From the NCBI RefSeq assembly GCF_000276665.1, contig NW_004955418.1, positions 4,168,338-4,232,337 of the forward strand: DNA of 64,000 bases. The letters are read 5' to 3'. The notes under the pieces were generated by a model that saw only the letters and a list, made by a program, of their open reading frames with translations, did no database searches and was not told the DNA's origin. Below, piece by piece: positions 21,051 to 32,564 of the stretch. Source of the DNA: Chinchilla lanigera (lineage: Eukaryota > Chordata > Mammalia > Rodentia > Chinchillidae). Every line of letters begins with the position of its first letter. The first letter of the stretch is position 1. The position numbers and the translations under genes were made by a program.

Positions 21051-22089
21051 ATTGGACAGAGGTGAGAGTTTTCTTTTGTTTTATAGACTCTGGAATGGGA
21101 CTCATTTAGGTAATAAATTTTTATGCTTCAAATTTTGTGTCTTTGCCCATTGCTTATAATTGCAAATGCTTTTATCTCTTATAAAGTTTTGTTAAAATGT
21201 GATAAATCTAAGTTAAAACATAGGAAGGTTATAAGGTTATGATACTTCTTTAATGAGACACTTTTATTCCTGCGTTGTTCTTGAATATGTTGCATTTGAA
21301 CTAGTTACTAATTTTACTGATGTTCCTTGCTTGACTTTATTTAGACAATAACACTAGAGAAAGTAATGTTAACATGCCCCGTAGTGGACTTTAATGTGAA
21401 CTTAGGTAAAATGGGTCTTTTAAAATAAAATCTAGTTCAGACTTGGAAAATATACATACCTATATAATAAACATGGGTATCCTTCCATCATTTAAAAGAC
21501 ACTAGGAGGGTGGCCACTCTTAAGACTTGGAGGACTGATTTCACTGGGACAGACTGGCTCTGATCCTCCTCTGCACTCTAGAGAAAATGTCAAGCCTGTT
21601 CTGCTTCAGTTTTCTTTCTCTAGCTTTACTCTCAATCTTTTCCTACCACTTTGTACTTTCCTTTTTAAAGGCATGTAAAATTAAAAAGAAAAGAAGTCTG
21701 GACTGCTCCAAATTTCTATTCAACAACTAATTTAAGCCCATAGAAAAAAGTACCAAAGACAAGGAAGTCATTTAGAGGAGGGACACAAAACCTGTCTCTG
21801 AGTCAGATGAGACATCAGAATTTTGCCTGTCTAGGAAATCATACATAAAAGCCACATCCCAGCTTAGTGTTGTGGGTATATCTTCCATGGGAGACTGAGC
21901 CTGACATACAGTGGAAAGAATTGATTTCTTGGTGAGACAAGAAGGAGCTATCTCCAAAAACAGCACATATACAGGATGAAAACACATTTAGCCTAAGTGA
22001 GGATCTCCAACTTTTCCTCTTCTCCTCCTAGGTCTAGTTATCATTTATGTGTATAGGAAAAATGCTTCAATAATAAGTTACTGACCTTA

Positions 22090-22240
22090 TTTTTTTTTTA
22101 TTTTTGAGACAGGGTCTCACTATGCAGTTCAGGATGGCCTTGAGCTCACTTTGTAGCCCAGGCTGGTCTCAAAATCACAACAATCCTCCTGCGTCAGTCT
22201 CCTAAGTGCTGGGATTACAAGCATGTGCCACCATGCCCAC
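22090..22240 (-). mobile_element. B1-like SINE
   Basis: A minus-strand 7SL-derived monomer (GAGACAGGGTCTCACTATG ... GGATTACAAGCATGTGCC). The imperfect flanks AAGTTACTGACCTTA and AAGTTATGGACTTTA look like a diverged target duplication. Confidence 0.88.
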
Positions 22241-22271
22241 CAAGTTATGGACTTTAAAACCTTTACTGTAG

Positions 22272-22355
22272 GGCCAGGGAGATAGCTAAGTTGAACAGCA
22301 CTTGCCTGACAAGCACAAGGTCCTGAGTTCAATTCCTGCTACCAAAAAAACCCCT
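22272..22355 (+). mobile_element. ID-like SINE, older copy
   Basis: A plus-strand body, GGGCCAGGGAGATAGCTAAG ... CTGAGTTCAATTCC, with a short A/C tail. Confidence 0.75.
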
Positions 22356-23826
22356 TAACTCTAATCTTATAAAGTGCTAGGTAATCTTGTTCAGGCTTTT
22401 AACTATACCTTATAGAACTTTGGCAAACAGTGGTTACTCTGCCAGCTAGTTAAATGCTCTTATAGCAGATGCCACTGTCAAAGCATAGGTCAAGATTCCC
22501 CAATATCTTTTTGGTGAATCCCCATTGAAGCCAATGACCAATGGAATGTTGACCAGACAGACAGCTGGATTTCTTTCTGGAGACTAATTTCTGGTTGTGT
22601 GGGCCAAGGGAAACTTGTGGCCAGGGTTACTCTCTGGTGGATACCCAAAGGTTCCTCAGTGGAAACTGTCTCCTGACCACTGAAAAATCTCCATTTATCT
22701 ATCATACTTCTCTCTCTCTGCTAGTAAAATAAAAATTCTCCTTAAACTTTTCAGTCAAACCACTTAACTATGCCTGCCTTCAGAAATTAGGCTGAGGCAG
22801 CTGACAGCAATTTACATTTCACAGCAGGTAGCAGGGAATTATTTACATTTGTGCCTTAAATATGCTAACTAAAAGTAAGAAAGAGATTTTAGTCAGCCTT
22901 AATTAATGTGCTTTTACCAACACGTACAATATGAATCCCCATTGAAGCTATATGATGAATATAAGCATAACTTGTGAGCATTCAAAACTTTAAATAAACT
23001 ATAACCTTGTGCTGCTGCTGGGAAGGATTTCCTAGGTGATTAGATGGATAACACAAGTGTCTTGGAGACTTCCTTGCCCTAGGGCTTAGGGTGGAATTCC
23101 TCAAGTCAATTGTCCCTTTTATTTATTATTGTGAAGGTGATCCCCTTCACAATACAACAGGAGTTCTCTAAATTTATTTCCAACTCATCTTTGTATACGC
23201 CCTCTTCCAAAAAATAAAAAGCAGTAGTTTATTACAAAGTTATGCTTTCTTCTTTAAACATTCCTGTCACCAGACCAATTATAACTTATGCTTATAAATG
23301 TCAATAGGTATAAGTACTCAGTTCATGAGATTCCTGGGAGGATAAAATTGTGAGCCAATTAAAAGGTGGATAGACTGTTCAAATTTTGTCTCCCAATCTC
23401 TCTTCAGATGGCATTCAACTGCCCTGGAGTGGACTCTACACAAGGGATACATGAGGATGAAGAGGTCAATTATAGAAAAAGAGGGGATGCCCAAACATTC
23501 TTATTGTATTTCAGATGCAGGAAACTCAGTCAAAGTTCTTATTCCTTTGGAGTGCATCCTTGAGTACTGGGAGATGTTTGACCTTTACATGTTGAAAATT
23601 AGCCATTTGATATTTTTCTGCACATGCATGTGTCCTGCCTACCCCTTAGATCTAAATGGAATGGAAAATATTAATTATGATATTCTTTTACAGCTAGAAA
23701 CATTCTGTAAAAAAAGAGGAAAAATGGTCAAAATTGTGTTATGTTTAAACTTTATTTACATTAAGAAATAATTTGTATTTGTGCTGAAGGTATAATTATG
23801 ATCCATATGAGACTACCTATGTTCAT

Positions 23827-24750
23827 ATGTCTCTTTCTCTCAATGACTTAAAGCAGATCCAGCTAGAACTAGGAAAATTTTCAGACGACCCTGTTAAGTA
23901 CATTGATGTCTTTAGAGGATTTACTCAGACCTATAAGCTAGGCTGGGAAGATGTAATGTTAATCTTAAATCAAACATTGACATCTAATGAGAGACAAGCA
24001 GCATTACAAGCTGCTATTACAGTTCACCATGAATATCATATTGTCAATTTTAAACAGTCAAAAGATAGACAACTAAGGGAACAACCAGTTCCCACTGGAG
24101 ACCAAGAAGTCCCTACCTAAGACTCCTGCTGACCTAACAGCCAGACAGGAGATTAGAGCAGGAGATCTTTTCAAGTGTGTATTCTTGAAGGTCTAAGAAG
24201 GACAACAAACAAGCCTTCTAGTTTTTTAAAATTTCAGTTATTTTTCAGGAGAAAGATGAAAATGACTCTGCTTTCTTAGAATGTTTACTAGAGGCACTGG
24301 TAAGACATATATCCAGAGTTCCTGATTCAGGAGAAGGACAGATTTTGCTTAAAGACATGTTTATTACTTAGTCAACCCCATATAGTAAAAAAAGAGCTAC
24401 AAAAGGTAGCTTTTGCTCAGATAGCTCACTTGACACTTTAATAAAAACAACCTTTTGAGTATTCTATAATCAAGACTGGCAGAAAATCAAGAAGAGAAAA
24501 AAAGATCAAAAGGTGGCTGCCTTTGTTGTGGCCTCAGAAAAACCAGACCCTAAGTCTTATTCCCTGGGCTCCAAGAAGAGTTCAACGACTAATTTCATCT
24601 GCTGCCACTGTCAAAAGCCAGGCCACCTTATGAGGGACTGCCTTAAGAGGAACCCCAAGCCATGCCCTGACTGCCAAGGCAGTCACTGGTAGAGAGACTG
24701 CACTCTGAGGCAAAGGCCCCAGAGCTCAGACTTATTTTCCCAAGTGGTCC
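23827..24750 (+). pseudogene. gag: gag remnant of class I provirus (capsid and nucleocapsid)
   Basis: The open part (23827-24120) reads SLNDLKQIQLELGKF followed by DDPVKYIDV, typical of capsid in class I ERVs. It is followed by out-of-frame decay. A zinc knuckle CCHCQKPGHLMRDC lies near 24597-24640, and a second knuckle-like CPDCQGSHW.RDC near 24662-24700 contains a TAG stop. Expressed products are not expected. The lysine-rich region before the knuckles fits nucleocapsid. Confidence 0.8.
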
Positions 24751-24834
24751 TGTAGGGCTGAAGGGCTACAGTGCACTCTGCCTTGTCCCTCTGGCTGAAC
24801 TGTCATCTCTACCTGTTATCTCTGTGGAGGAACC

Positions 24835-25080
24835 CTGAATAATGATGACTAAGATAAAAATCCAGCCTATTGCTGGACATTGGTGCAGGTCTCTTTTTCC
24901 TTCTCCAACCCTGATCTTGCTTCCAGTTTTCATTCCTCAATGAAAACAGCCATTGAAATATATCTTGTTTAAACTAAGTGGGATAACTTTCTCTTCACCC
25001 ATTCCTTTTAGTTATGCCTAAAAGCCTAGCTCTCTTATCCTTCAGAGATTTTATCCTGTCTAAATACTATAATATATATC
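24835..25080 (+). pseudogene. pro: Protease remnant of class I provirus
   Basis: A frame near 24870 reads LLDIGAGL at the place of the retroviral D[TS]GA motif. A later stretch near 25035-25050 (LSFRDFIL) sits where the GRDLL-like signature is expected. Surrounding frames are decayed. This is a weak but positionally consistent call. Confidence 0.5.
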
Positions 25081-25285
25081 CAGGTTGCCAAATAATCAAA
25101 ATAATGCTGAGACTGGCTTTTACAAATGTAATACATATTGTTGTCCATTTACAAAATCATTGGTCAAAATAGTGTGTTAATATAGTTTTCATAAATCATC
25201 AAAAATTTAGAGATAACTATAACTAAAGCTAGAGAGACTTAAGACAAAATGTCAGACTCCCATCAATAAAGGGGTCTAAGAACCT
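25081..25285. other. Deletion scar: no pol between protease and env
   Basis: About 200 bp separate the protease remnant from the env-like frame, where a full pol (more than 3 kb) would be expected. Most of pol has been lost from the class I provirus. Confidence 0.5.
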
Positions 25286-25565
25286 GTGAGTCACAATTAT
25301 CCCTTAAAAATAGTTTCCAAACTCACCTGTCAGCTCTTAATGCTCATGCTTGATAATACATGCTCTAATATGTTGGAAAATTTGTTCTTGCTTAGAGGAT
25401 GCCAAACCCCAAGTAATCACACAGATAAAACCTATAACAAATATGCTAGGTTATTTTTAGATTCCTTTTACTGGGATCCACCAGATCTTTTCTACAGAAA
25501 AGATTATGTGACACATATCAAGACCTTAACTAACTCTACTCAGTGGGCCTTAAATGATACCACAA
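25286..25565 (+). pseudogene. env-like fragment of class I provirus
   Basis: An open frame of 94 codons with three N-X-T sites (NHT, NST, NDT) and several Cys residues, compatible with a surface glycoprotein. It stops where the minus-strand provirus begins (TGTAG at 25566). I did not recognise a diagnostic Env motif, so the gene name is inferred from position. Confidence 0.4.
25311..25480 (+). repeat. 170-bp repeated segment (copy B)
   Basis: The partner of 20006-20176. See that entry. Confidence 0.85.
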
Positions 25566-25888
25566 TGTAGGAACTCATTGGTCTCTCAGTGTACCCTGGG
25601 AAGGAATAGCAGTAGGAATGAGGAAAAGAAAGACAAGAGACAAAAGCTGGGTCAGGTGGAGTTCTCTATACTAGATGGGTAAGAGGATACAAGAACAAGA
25701 GTAGGAACATTTATTTATACTCTTACAAAGTTGATTGGTATCATGAGACACAAGGTTGCCTAGTAATTAATGACTGAATTGTCCAGACAAGATACTTTTC
25801 TGAAGACTAAGGTAGCTTGACTACTTCAGGCACTCTGGATCTGTCCTTCCCTCATACAAATGACCAATTTCCAGCTTTAGCCACTCCG
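25566..25888 (-). repeat. 3' LTR of second class II-like provirus
   Basis: It aligns with 31046-31366 through shared blocks GTACCCTGGGAA, GTGAGGAAAAGA-like, ATTTATTTATAC/TGC, ATGAGACACAAGGTTGCCTAG and GACCAATTTCCAGCTT. On the minus strand GTATAAATAAATG combines TATA-like and AATAAA signals. The outer edge at 25888 is approximate. Confidence 0.85.
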
Positions 25889-27897
25889 AATATCTCTCTT
25901 TTCTGTTTTGTTGTGTAAATGATGGGTATTCAGTTGCAGTTGGAGAAGCTGTGTTTGGAAAACTCTGTAGAAAACCTTCTCATTCTTGATGAACTTATTT
26001 ATTTAGTTTAAAGATTTTTAATCCAAAGATTTTTGGTAACTGTGTGCAGCAATTTAACCCTACATAGTCCAATAATCCATAACAGTAGTGAGTTACCAGT
26101 ATAGTTGGAAATTGTCAGAAGTTGTTAGTGATTTGAACTCTTCATAGCTAACATATTACTGTGGCATTACTTTTTATACACCTGTGGTTACACTTTTCTG
26201 CTGGAAGTTCAAGACTAAGTTAAGGCATATAAATAAAAAAATAACCTTTTGCTATTTATCAAGGTCAGTTAAATCTTTTCAGGCTTTACCTTGGAACCAT
26301 GTACATCACCTCTTAAATCTTCTGTCAATGTCAGCCATCTGGATGAGTCATGATCATTGTTTGACCAAGTTGCTTTCTGCAAAAGCTTGAGAGATTTTTG
26401 TCTCCTGGTGACTCTCCTTAGGGACACTATGCCACATAGAATCACTTTTCTCTGTGATCCCATAATCTCCTTGATCAGAAAATCAGGAACTCAACTGAGT
26501 TATAGGATGTCAGAGCAGAGGTTCACTTACTTTTTAGGTTTTCACTGACCTCTGAGGGGTAGGGTCAAAATATTTGCTATCTTCTTAGCCCAATCTATCG
26601 CTCTAATTTTTGGACTCCAAACCTCAGTTAAACATTTAGGAGAGATTAATGACATTACAATGTAATGGAGGCAGTAATCTTAATATTACTATCTTATCTG
26701 AATATCAAACACCTTAGAACATAAAATAGAATTGTTATTTTCTAACAATCATCATATTCTAATATTTAAATCCTTATAGAATGTTAACGGACAACAGTTA
26801 CATATTTTTTACACAGAAATTTAGAAATTAAAACCATACATAAGATTCAGCATAATAATCATGATGACATTTTGTGGCATACTTAAATTTTCATTTTGAT
26901 GTGACATAACCCTTTTAAACAACCATCTCTATTTAATGCATAAGAAGCTTTTACCTAATTTGTCATTTTTTAATGCAATGTACATCATAACCTTTTGTTA
27001 AAGGCAGAGGTCTGAATCTGAAAGAAGGTCTTATCACAATAAGCAATCCTGGTTTTACATTTTGGAAGCTCTGTACATCTGGAATCATGAATACATTTAA
27101 TACACCATGAGATTAACACTAATGAATTGTAATGCACATGTGAAAAACTTTGTTTCTTAGCTTAGCTTTGTACCAAGAACATCCTTCAAGAGAAAACATT
27201 ATTGTAATTTTTCCTGATGAAATTTATCATTAAACCAATGACCAAATTATTGGGGTGTCACCAAAAAGACTATGGAGATCATTGGAGGCTCCTTATTAAT
27301 GAGCAAAGATTGGCCACTCCTCTGTTCACCAGCTGCAGTCCTGTCCAATAATCTCTCCCCACTCTAAGGAATTTTTGTTAATTATCTTAAATTTTTTGAT
27401 GAACTGTGAGAATGCCAATTTTGACATTACTTTGACCATCTGAGTTACCAAACTCAGGTGGAAACATGCTTTTAAGTCTATAACTCAAATTGTATTATGA
27501 GCAAATAATAAATGAGAAAAATTATTGAGCTCAAATAAAATGGGAACAGCCATTCATAGAATGACACACAAATAGACAAATAACAAGTACACAGAACGAA
27601 CATCTTTACAAAATCATAATGTACGCAAATATATTTTTGACCAATTTGATTTATAGTAGCTCTATTACAATTTTAGAAATTTGTAATTATAAATAGACTT
27701 ATCAGATTTTGTTTTTGTCACTTAGCAGAGATCTCTTATCAGAAAAATTTGGAAGGAATATAATTTTTTATCTATAATGAATATAAATATTTTGTATTTT
27801 ATTTTGTCTTAAGAATACTGGTAGATTTTAGCTCAGTTATCTCTATATACTCTTTCACCTATTTAAACCTTAATTTTCCATTTTGTCAGTTTCTTTT
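25889..27897. other. 3' interior of second class II-like provirus, unassigned
   Basis: About 2 kb of AT-rich sequence between integrase and the 3' LTR, where env would lie. No Env motif is recognised. A minus-strand frame at 26269-26463 is rich in basic residues but has no assignable domain. Confidence 0.4.
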
Positions 27898-28560
27898 CTA
27901 CAGGACCCAGGTTGAATCAATACTCATTGTTGTTAACTCTTCTCCAGATGTGGCTTCATGATACAGCTGGACAGCATGCTCGAGCAAAACACAAACATAT
28001 CCTTGACCCCAAATTAACTTTCTTGATTTACTTAATTGAATTGTCTTTCTGTTTCTGTACTTCCATTTTCTGTAAAATTTTAAAAATTTAATAGTATAGG
28101 TTGACCAGTGAAGTCTAGCATGAGGTGTGAATTTTGTAGGGAAATAGTCTCCCTTTTGTTTTTGTAATTGAATTTTGATTGTACAGTGACTGAATTCAAC
28201 AATTCTTTGACCTTGAGGGTTATAAGGAATCCCCACGATAAGGAAAATCTGAAAAGTTTTACAAAACCTTTGGGAAGCATCTCTTGTATGTGCTGGGCCA
28301 TTGTCAGTCTTGAGTGTCTGTGGGCAGCCAAGGACATTAAAAGCATCCAAACAATGTGCCATGACATGTTTGACCACTTCACCCATGCAAGCAGAAGCAA
28401 AAATAAACCCTGAGGATATATCCACTGAAACATGGTCCCAGCATAAAGAGCCAAATTCAGGAATAGGAGTGACATCCATCTGCCAGGGATGATTAGGGTG
28501 TAACCCTTGGGGATGACCCCCAGAGAAGGTAAAGGAAAGTGTATTATACATGAGGAACAA
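27898..28560 (-). pseudogene. pol: Integrase of second class II-like provirus (core and C-terminus open)
   Basis: An open frame of 220 codons. The catalytic triad is visible: Asp in WQMDV (near 28474), Asp in KTDNG (near 28303) and Glu in RIVEF (near 28195), with 35 residues between the last two. The C-terminal WGQGYVCV block belongs to the DNA-binding SH3-like domain. It is in frame with the RNase H segment upstream, separated by a stop at 28579 inside the zinc-binding domain. The open length for so old an element is notable but may be chance. Confidence 0.9.
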
Positions 28561-28578
28561 ACATTGTTTAGCAATTTC

Positions 28579-28992
28579 TCAGGCTTGTTCCCAGGTCAAG
28601 TGGAACTGTCTGCATAAGGCAAAAGCATTTTGATCAAAGGTTGCATGAGAAGCAGAACCTTGTTGAATGGTATCTGAGGGACTAACAGTGATTTCACCCA
28701 GCATTCTGTCTATAACAGTGTTCATTTCAGTGAGAGGCCCTGGCAATTGGGAATGAGAATGTATATAACCAATAAAACAGGGAATATGACATGACCATAT
28801 GACAAGTTTGAGAGTGTGAAGTAGATTAAAAAGATCTTCTTGGCCAGTGTGGATAGTGGCAGCTTCAATGTGGTGCCTTACACTGTAGACACAAGCACTG
28901 TCTGAAAAAAGGTTAATTGGAATAGATGAATTGTCTTGCAAGGACTGTATGACTGCTTGTAATTCAGTATTTTGTACAGAAGAGAAACCCAT
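28579..28992 (-). pseudogene. pol: RNase H and integrase N-terminus of second class II-like provirus
   Basis: It contains NTELQAV, LFSDSACV and IHSHSQLPGPL, matching the RNase H acidic and His positions. It then runs into the HX-rich start of integrase and ends at a stop (28579). Decayed upstream pol sequence may continue to about 29300. The polymerase YMDD region is not found. Confidence 0.85.
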
Positions 28993-29299
28993 ATCCTGTA
29001 TTCAGTAAGAGGAAGCTGTTTCATAACTTCACCTACCCAAAGATGATCCATCCATGAAGACAGAGATGCCTCCTGCTATGGAGACTGAGCTTATTTTTGA
29101 AGGGAAGACAAGGGGTGTGAGGGAAGCAAACTGACTTAATTTTTCTGAAGATAATGACAATTTATGACACCAGAGAAATTAGTCCAAAAGCTGGATGGAG
29201 CTAATTAATATTGCTAAATAAAATCTGAAAATCATTTTAGATTGAGCTGAACAGTTTGGGGTAAATTGTCTTTATCAGAATAAGTGACATATATATGAA

Positions 29300-31018
29300 G
29301 AAGTTATCATAGTTTGTACCTCTTTGGAGGCCACCACCAAGCCTGCCACTATTTAAATGGGATGTCAAAATCAAGTGACTGTTTAAACCCCACCACTTTT
29401 AGATTGTACTCTGTTTGTAAAATACTAAGGCTTTTCTATACCGATTAAATTTAGGACTGTGAAACATGCAATTAACCTCAGTAGGAATCAAGAGAACTTT
29501 AAGTAATTTTTTAAAAACATTCCCATTATTGTAAATCTGAGGAAATATGATTTTTTTTTTAACTAAAAGCAAACTATTTTTATATTGAGTGTGGAAAAAG
29601 TCTTTTAAATTAATCACCTTAAGGGGAAAATGTAAAGGCTTCTCTTTTAGTGTTAATTGTAATGGAGAAAGTGAGAAATACTCCACACTATTCCCTGTGA
29701 AGCTTTATTTCCTGATGCAGAAATTCCCTCGGAGGCTCTATTTCCTGGTGAATGCCCTTTGCATCACTCCAGGTCAGCAATCTGGCATTTTTGTTATTAC
29801 AGACCTGTAGCTGTCACACCCAGAAGCCATCCACACTTGTGTCTAAAGCCCTTTAAAATGTGTTTCCTTTAAATAATTAATTCCTATTTTTAACCCAATA
29901 TACCCCCTTTTCTTTATTCATAACTTGTAAATTTTTTGTCAAAAAAGGAATGGCCAATTGAGTGATTCGAGAGTCTGGGGCGATTTAAGCAATGTTTTAA
30001 GTAATTGATTTTCCGTGTATAGTTCCAATCAATGACAGCAGGCACAACCTGAGACCTTTTTGTTTTCTTACTCTGCCTCTGGTTGCTGTTTTTACTTCAC
30101 CACCTTGGGGCTGAGCAAGCTGCTAGCAGCAGCTCCTGTCTTAGTGCTGGGAATGGGCTCTGTTGTCCACCTTCCTCCTCCTCAAGAGATGCTGGCAGAC
30201 AGGCTGTGCCATGGAGGCCAGTTATTGCTCCCATCCCACTCTGGCTTCGGGATGTTCCATTTTTGTCAGAATTTCAAACACAGGTACTGTATTGAGCCAA
30301 ATGAATTTTTGGTGCCAGAAATGTGCATAGTGAATGCTGCAGTGAGAGCCAGTGTACACCACAATCATATCTTGCCTATTTGGTTCCTGGAGCACATGTG
30401 TGTGGTTGGTGGCATGTGCCAACCATCATGCTGGATTGGGCATGGTTGCACAGTTGGCTGGGAAATCCCAGCTGAGTCTGCCTAGGACCAGTTTGTGGGG
30501 CCCTCTGAATCCAGCCTGCACCCTTCTCCCTGGCAGTGCCTTGCCATTCTAACCACTCACAATTTAAAAGAATTTTTCCTTTTTGATCTGATTGAGCAAA
30601 GCTAGAGGGTTTAAGCTCTATCTGTGGTATCTTTGTTTCACCCTCCTTTTTCCAATTAGGAGTTGGTTTTAATATAGTACTCCAGGCTAAGTCCTTCCTT
30701 GTGGTCTTAAAAAGTAAGGTAAATATAGGAATGAAAAAAAATAAACATTTTTATATACATCTACATACATCTGTAAGCATCTGTGGTTCTTGAAACCCTT
30801 GTTTATCCGTTTTTAATTACTAGCAATTCAATATCCTTTTCTGTATTTGGTTACTTTGAAGTTTATATATTTTCTGGCCTTAGAGGACAGTATGCCCACA
30901 CTTTACACCTGATGTGCCATTTCCAAGGCACTCGAATGCTGAATACTGGTTCCAACAATGTGCTTCCCTACTTTGTTGTGCACACTGGGGAAGCATTCCC
31001 AAAGCCAGTTTATTCTCT
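29300..31018. other. 5' interior of second class II-like provirus, unassigned
   Basis: This is where gag, protease and polymerase should be. None is recognisable. A relatively GC-rich block (about 29.7-30.6 kb) carries a 141-codon plus-strand frame (30060-30485) without a known motif. I see no evidence that it is a gene. Confidence 0.4.
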
Positions 31019-31042
31019 CATTAAGTATCCTGTTTAGGGATC
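31019..31042 (-). promoter_or_regulatory. Diverged Lys3-like primer binding site
   Basis: The minus strand just inside the right LTR reads TTTGATCCCTAAACAGGATAC. It keeps the CCC...AACAGG core of the Lys3 primer site. The call is tentative. Confidence 0.4.
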
Positions 31043-31045
31043 AAA

Positions 31046-31366
31046 TGTAGAGACCAGTTGATCTCTTGATGTACCCTGGGAAAGAATGATGGTGGGAGTG
31101 AGGAAAAGACAGACAAGAGACAAGAGCTGGGCCAGGTGGAGGTCTCTTTACCAGATGTGAAAGAGGACCTAACAACAGCAGTAGGAGCATTTATTTATGC
31201 TCCTGCAAAGTTAGTATCATGAGACACAAGGTTGCCTAGCAACTAATGACTAAACTGTCCAGGCAGGATGCTTTTCTCAAGACAGGTAGCTTGACTACTT
31301 CAGGCACTCTAACTTTGTCCTGTCATCATACATATGACCAATTTCCAGCTTCAGACACTCCTAGCA
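31046..31366 (-). repeat. 5' LTR of second class II-like provirus
   Basis: The partner of 25566-25888. The minus strand starts TGCTAGGAGTG and ends GGTCTCTACA, giving TG...CA termini. Confidence 0.85.
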
Positions 31367-31916
31367 CTGCACCTGCTTTCTATCTCTGCTAAATAAAATG
31401 TAAAATTAATAAAACAGGCCATCCTCCAAAAGTTAGAGGTATTAGACATTCTAATCAGCATCTGAGGTATTTGTAGAATTATAAAAACTAACTGGTGTGT
31501 GTACATTCCTGATTCTTCTGTTTATATTTCAACCACGGTTCAAGATACTAGATGACAGATCAATAATATGTCAGACATAAATTCCCTAGACCTAATCCTT
31601 CTCCTTTTTATGAGAAGCCATTACTGGCTCCTCCTGGTGAAAATTTTTGACAATATTTATAATTATCCTGTTGATCTTATTATTTAGCCCATGCATACTT
31701 AATTGTTTCTTTGGCTTTGTCTCCTGCAGACTTAAAGCTATACACCTATGCAAGATAAAAATGTCTGATGTCTACTGAGGGTCTTTAGATCCTCTATAGA
31801 GTATCTCTGACTACTGATCAACAACTATTACCCTTTTCTGCCTAAAGAAGCCAGAGCAGTCACTGTACATTATGTCCTCATGGCAGCTCGGGTTACTTCT
31901 TCAGAGGAGGGGATGC
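31367..31916 (+). pseudogene. Decayed env TM/tail and polypurine tract of class I provirus
   Basis: The class I interior resumes here. Short frames include a hydrophobic stretch near 31.63 kb that could be the TM anchor region. AGAGGAGGGGAT precedes the LTR and fits a polypurine tract. No frame is open. Confidence 0.45.
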
Positions 31917-32564
31917 TGTAGGCAATGAATTAGATAGAAATATTATAGGCAGTCAGACAGGGCTATGCCCTTAGAAGAACTCAGTATGGAAGACAAGATA
32001 CCTTGCAACTGTGGGAGAGAAAGACATCTTCAGCTGTGGGCCAGACCTCAAGACAAAAGATGAAACAAATGCACTCACCTACCTCCCTAAGTATAAACAT
32101 CAGGGACTGATATTCTAAATAGGTCTCTATCACCTTGAGAAAGCCAGGAAGAGTCACTAACTCAACTCCCTGTAGAAAAAGCCTCTATTCTGTATTTTTG
32201 CTCGCTGTCTGACTTACTTCCCTATTTGATCCTAGTATCAATTTTACCTGAGCAATTATGCTTGTAATCTTATTGGTTGACCATGGTTTTGTCCCACTGC
32301 ATGCCCACTGTACGAGTTCCCATGTTTCCTACTTTGAACCCACTTCATAGTGTGGATTTGCTCTATAAAAATTCCTAAAAATGGCAGGTTCCTCGGCAAC
32401 CAACTCGAGTCTCCTTCTGTCTCTCTCTCAGGCAGAAGCTTTCTTAACCTCAATAAACATATTATGCTCTTAACCTCCGTTGTTTCTATAATTCATTCTT
32501 TGACTTTAGAGAACACGAACTCATCCCAAACATTTAGCAGGTTGAGAGTTTTTCCCCTATATCA
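31917..32564 (+). repeat. 3' LTR of class I provirus
   Basis: It begins TGTAGGCAATGAATTAG and ends ..CCCCTATATCA. It has a TATAAAA box at 32364-32370 and a canonical AATAAA at 32452-32457. It differs from the 5' LTR at several dozen places with several indels, indicating an old insertion. Confidence 0.9.

Larger units (their letters stand above)
21051..23800. other. Leader and decayed 5' gag of the class I provirus
   Basis: Internal proviral sequence and later insertions. Two SINEs lie at 22090-22240 and 22272-22355. No frame is open enough to call matrix or p12-like products, and the 23366-23560 frame has no recognisable motif. Confidence 0.45.
25566..31366 (-). mobile_element. Second class II-like provirus, inserted in the class I env
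   Basis: A minus-strand element bounded by two related LTRs (25566 to about 25888 and 31046 to about 31366). RNase H and integrase lie in the expected orientation and order (28992 down to 27898). No gag, protease or polymerase palm is recognisable on the 5' side, nor any clear env on the 3' side. A diverged Lys3-like primer site adjoins the right LTR. No convincing target duplication was found. Confidence 0.8.
20388..32564 (+). mobile_element. Class I (gammaretrovirus-like) provirus, split by a second provirus
   Basis: A plus-strand element with a 5' LTR (20388-21027), a Gln-like primer site, remnants of gag (about 23.8-24.7 kb) and protease (about 24.8-25.1 kb), an env-like frame (25286-25565), decayed TM/tail sequence (about 31.4-31.9 kb), a purine tract (AGAGGAGGGGAT, about 31903-31914) and a 3' LTR (31917-32564). 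RT and integrase of its own are missing. A minus-strand class II provirus (25566-31366) sits inside env. No matching target duplication was found (TTGT left, ATAC right). Confidence 0.85.

Noticed and set aside
23366..23771. Frames of 65 and 106 codons before the class I gag as an accessory gene
   Set aside because: They lie in the decayed 5' part of gag and show no recognisable motif or consistent frame.
26269..26463. Basic 64-codon frame as a second Rec-like leader
   Set aside because: It has no adjoining signal segment or Env text, and is more than 1.4 kb past integrase.
30060..30485. 141-codon frame as a possible captured gene
   Set aside because: No domain, signal or codon pattern that supports a gene, and it lies within a decayed provirus. 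Noted as a finding for the block, not called as a CDS.
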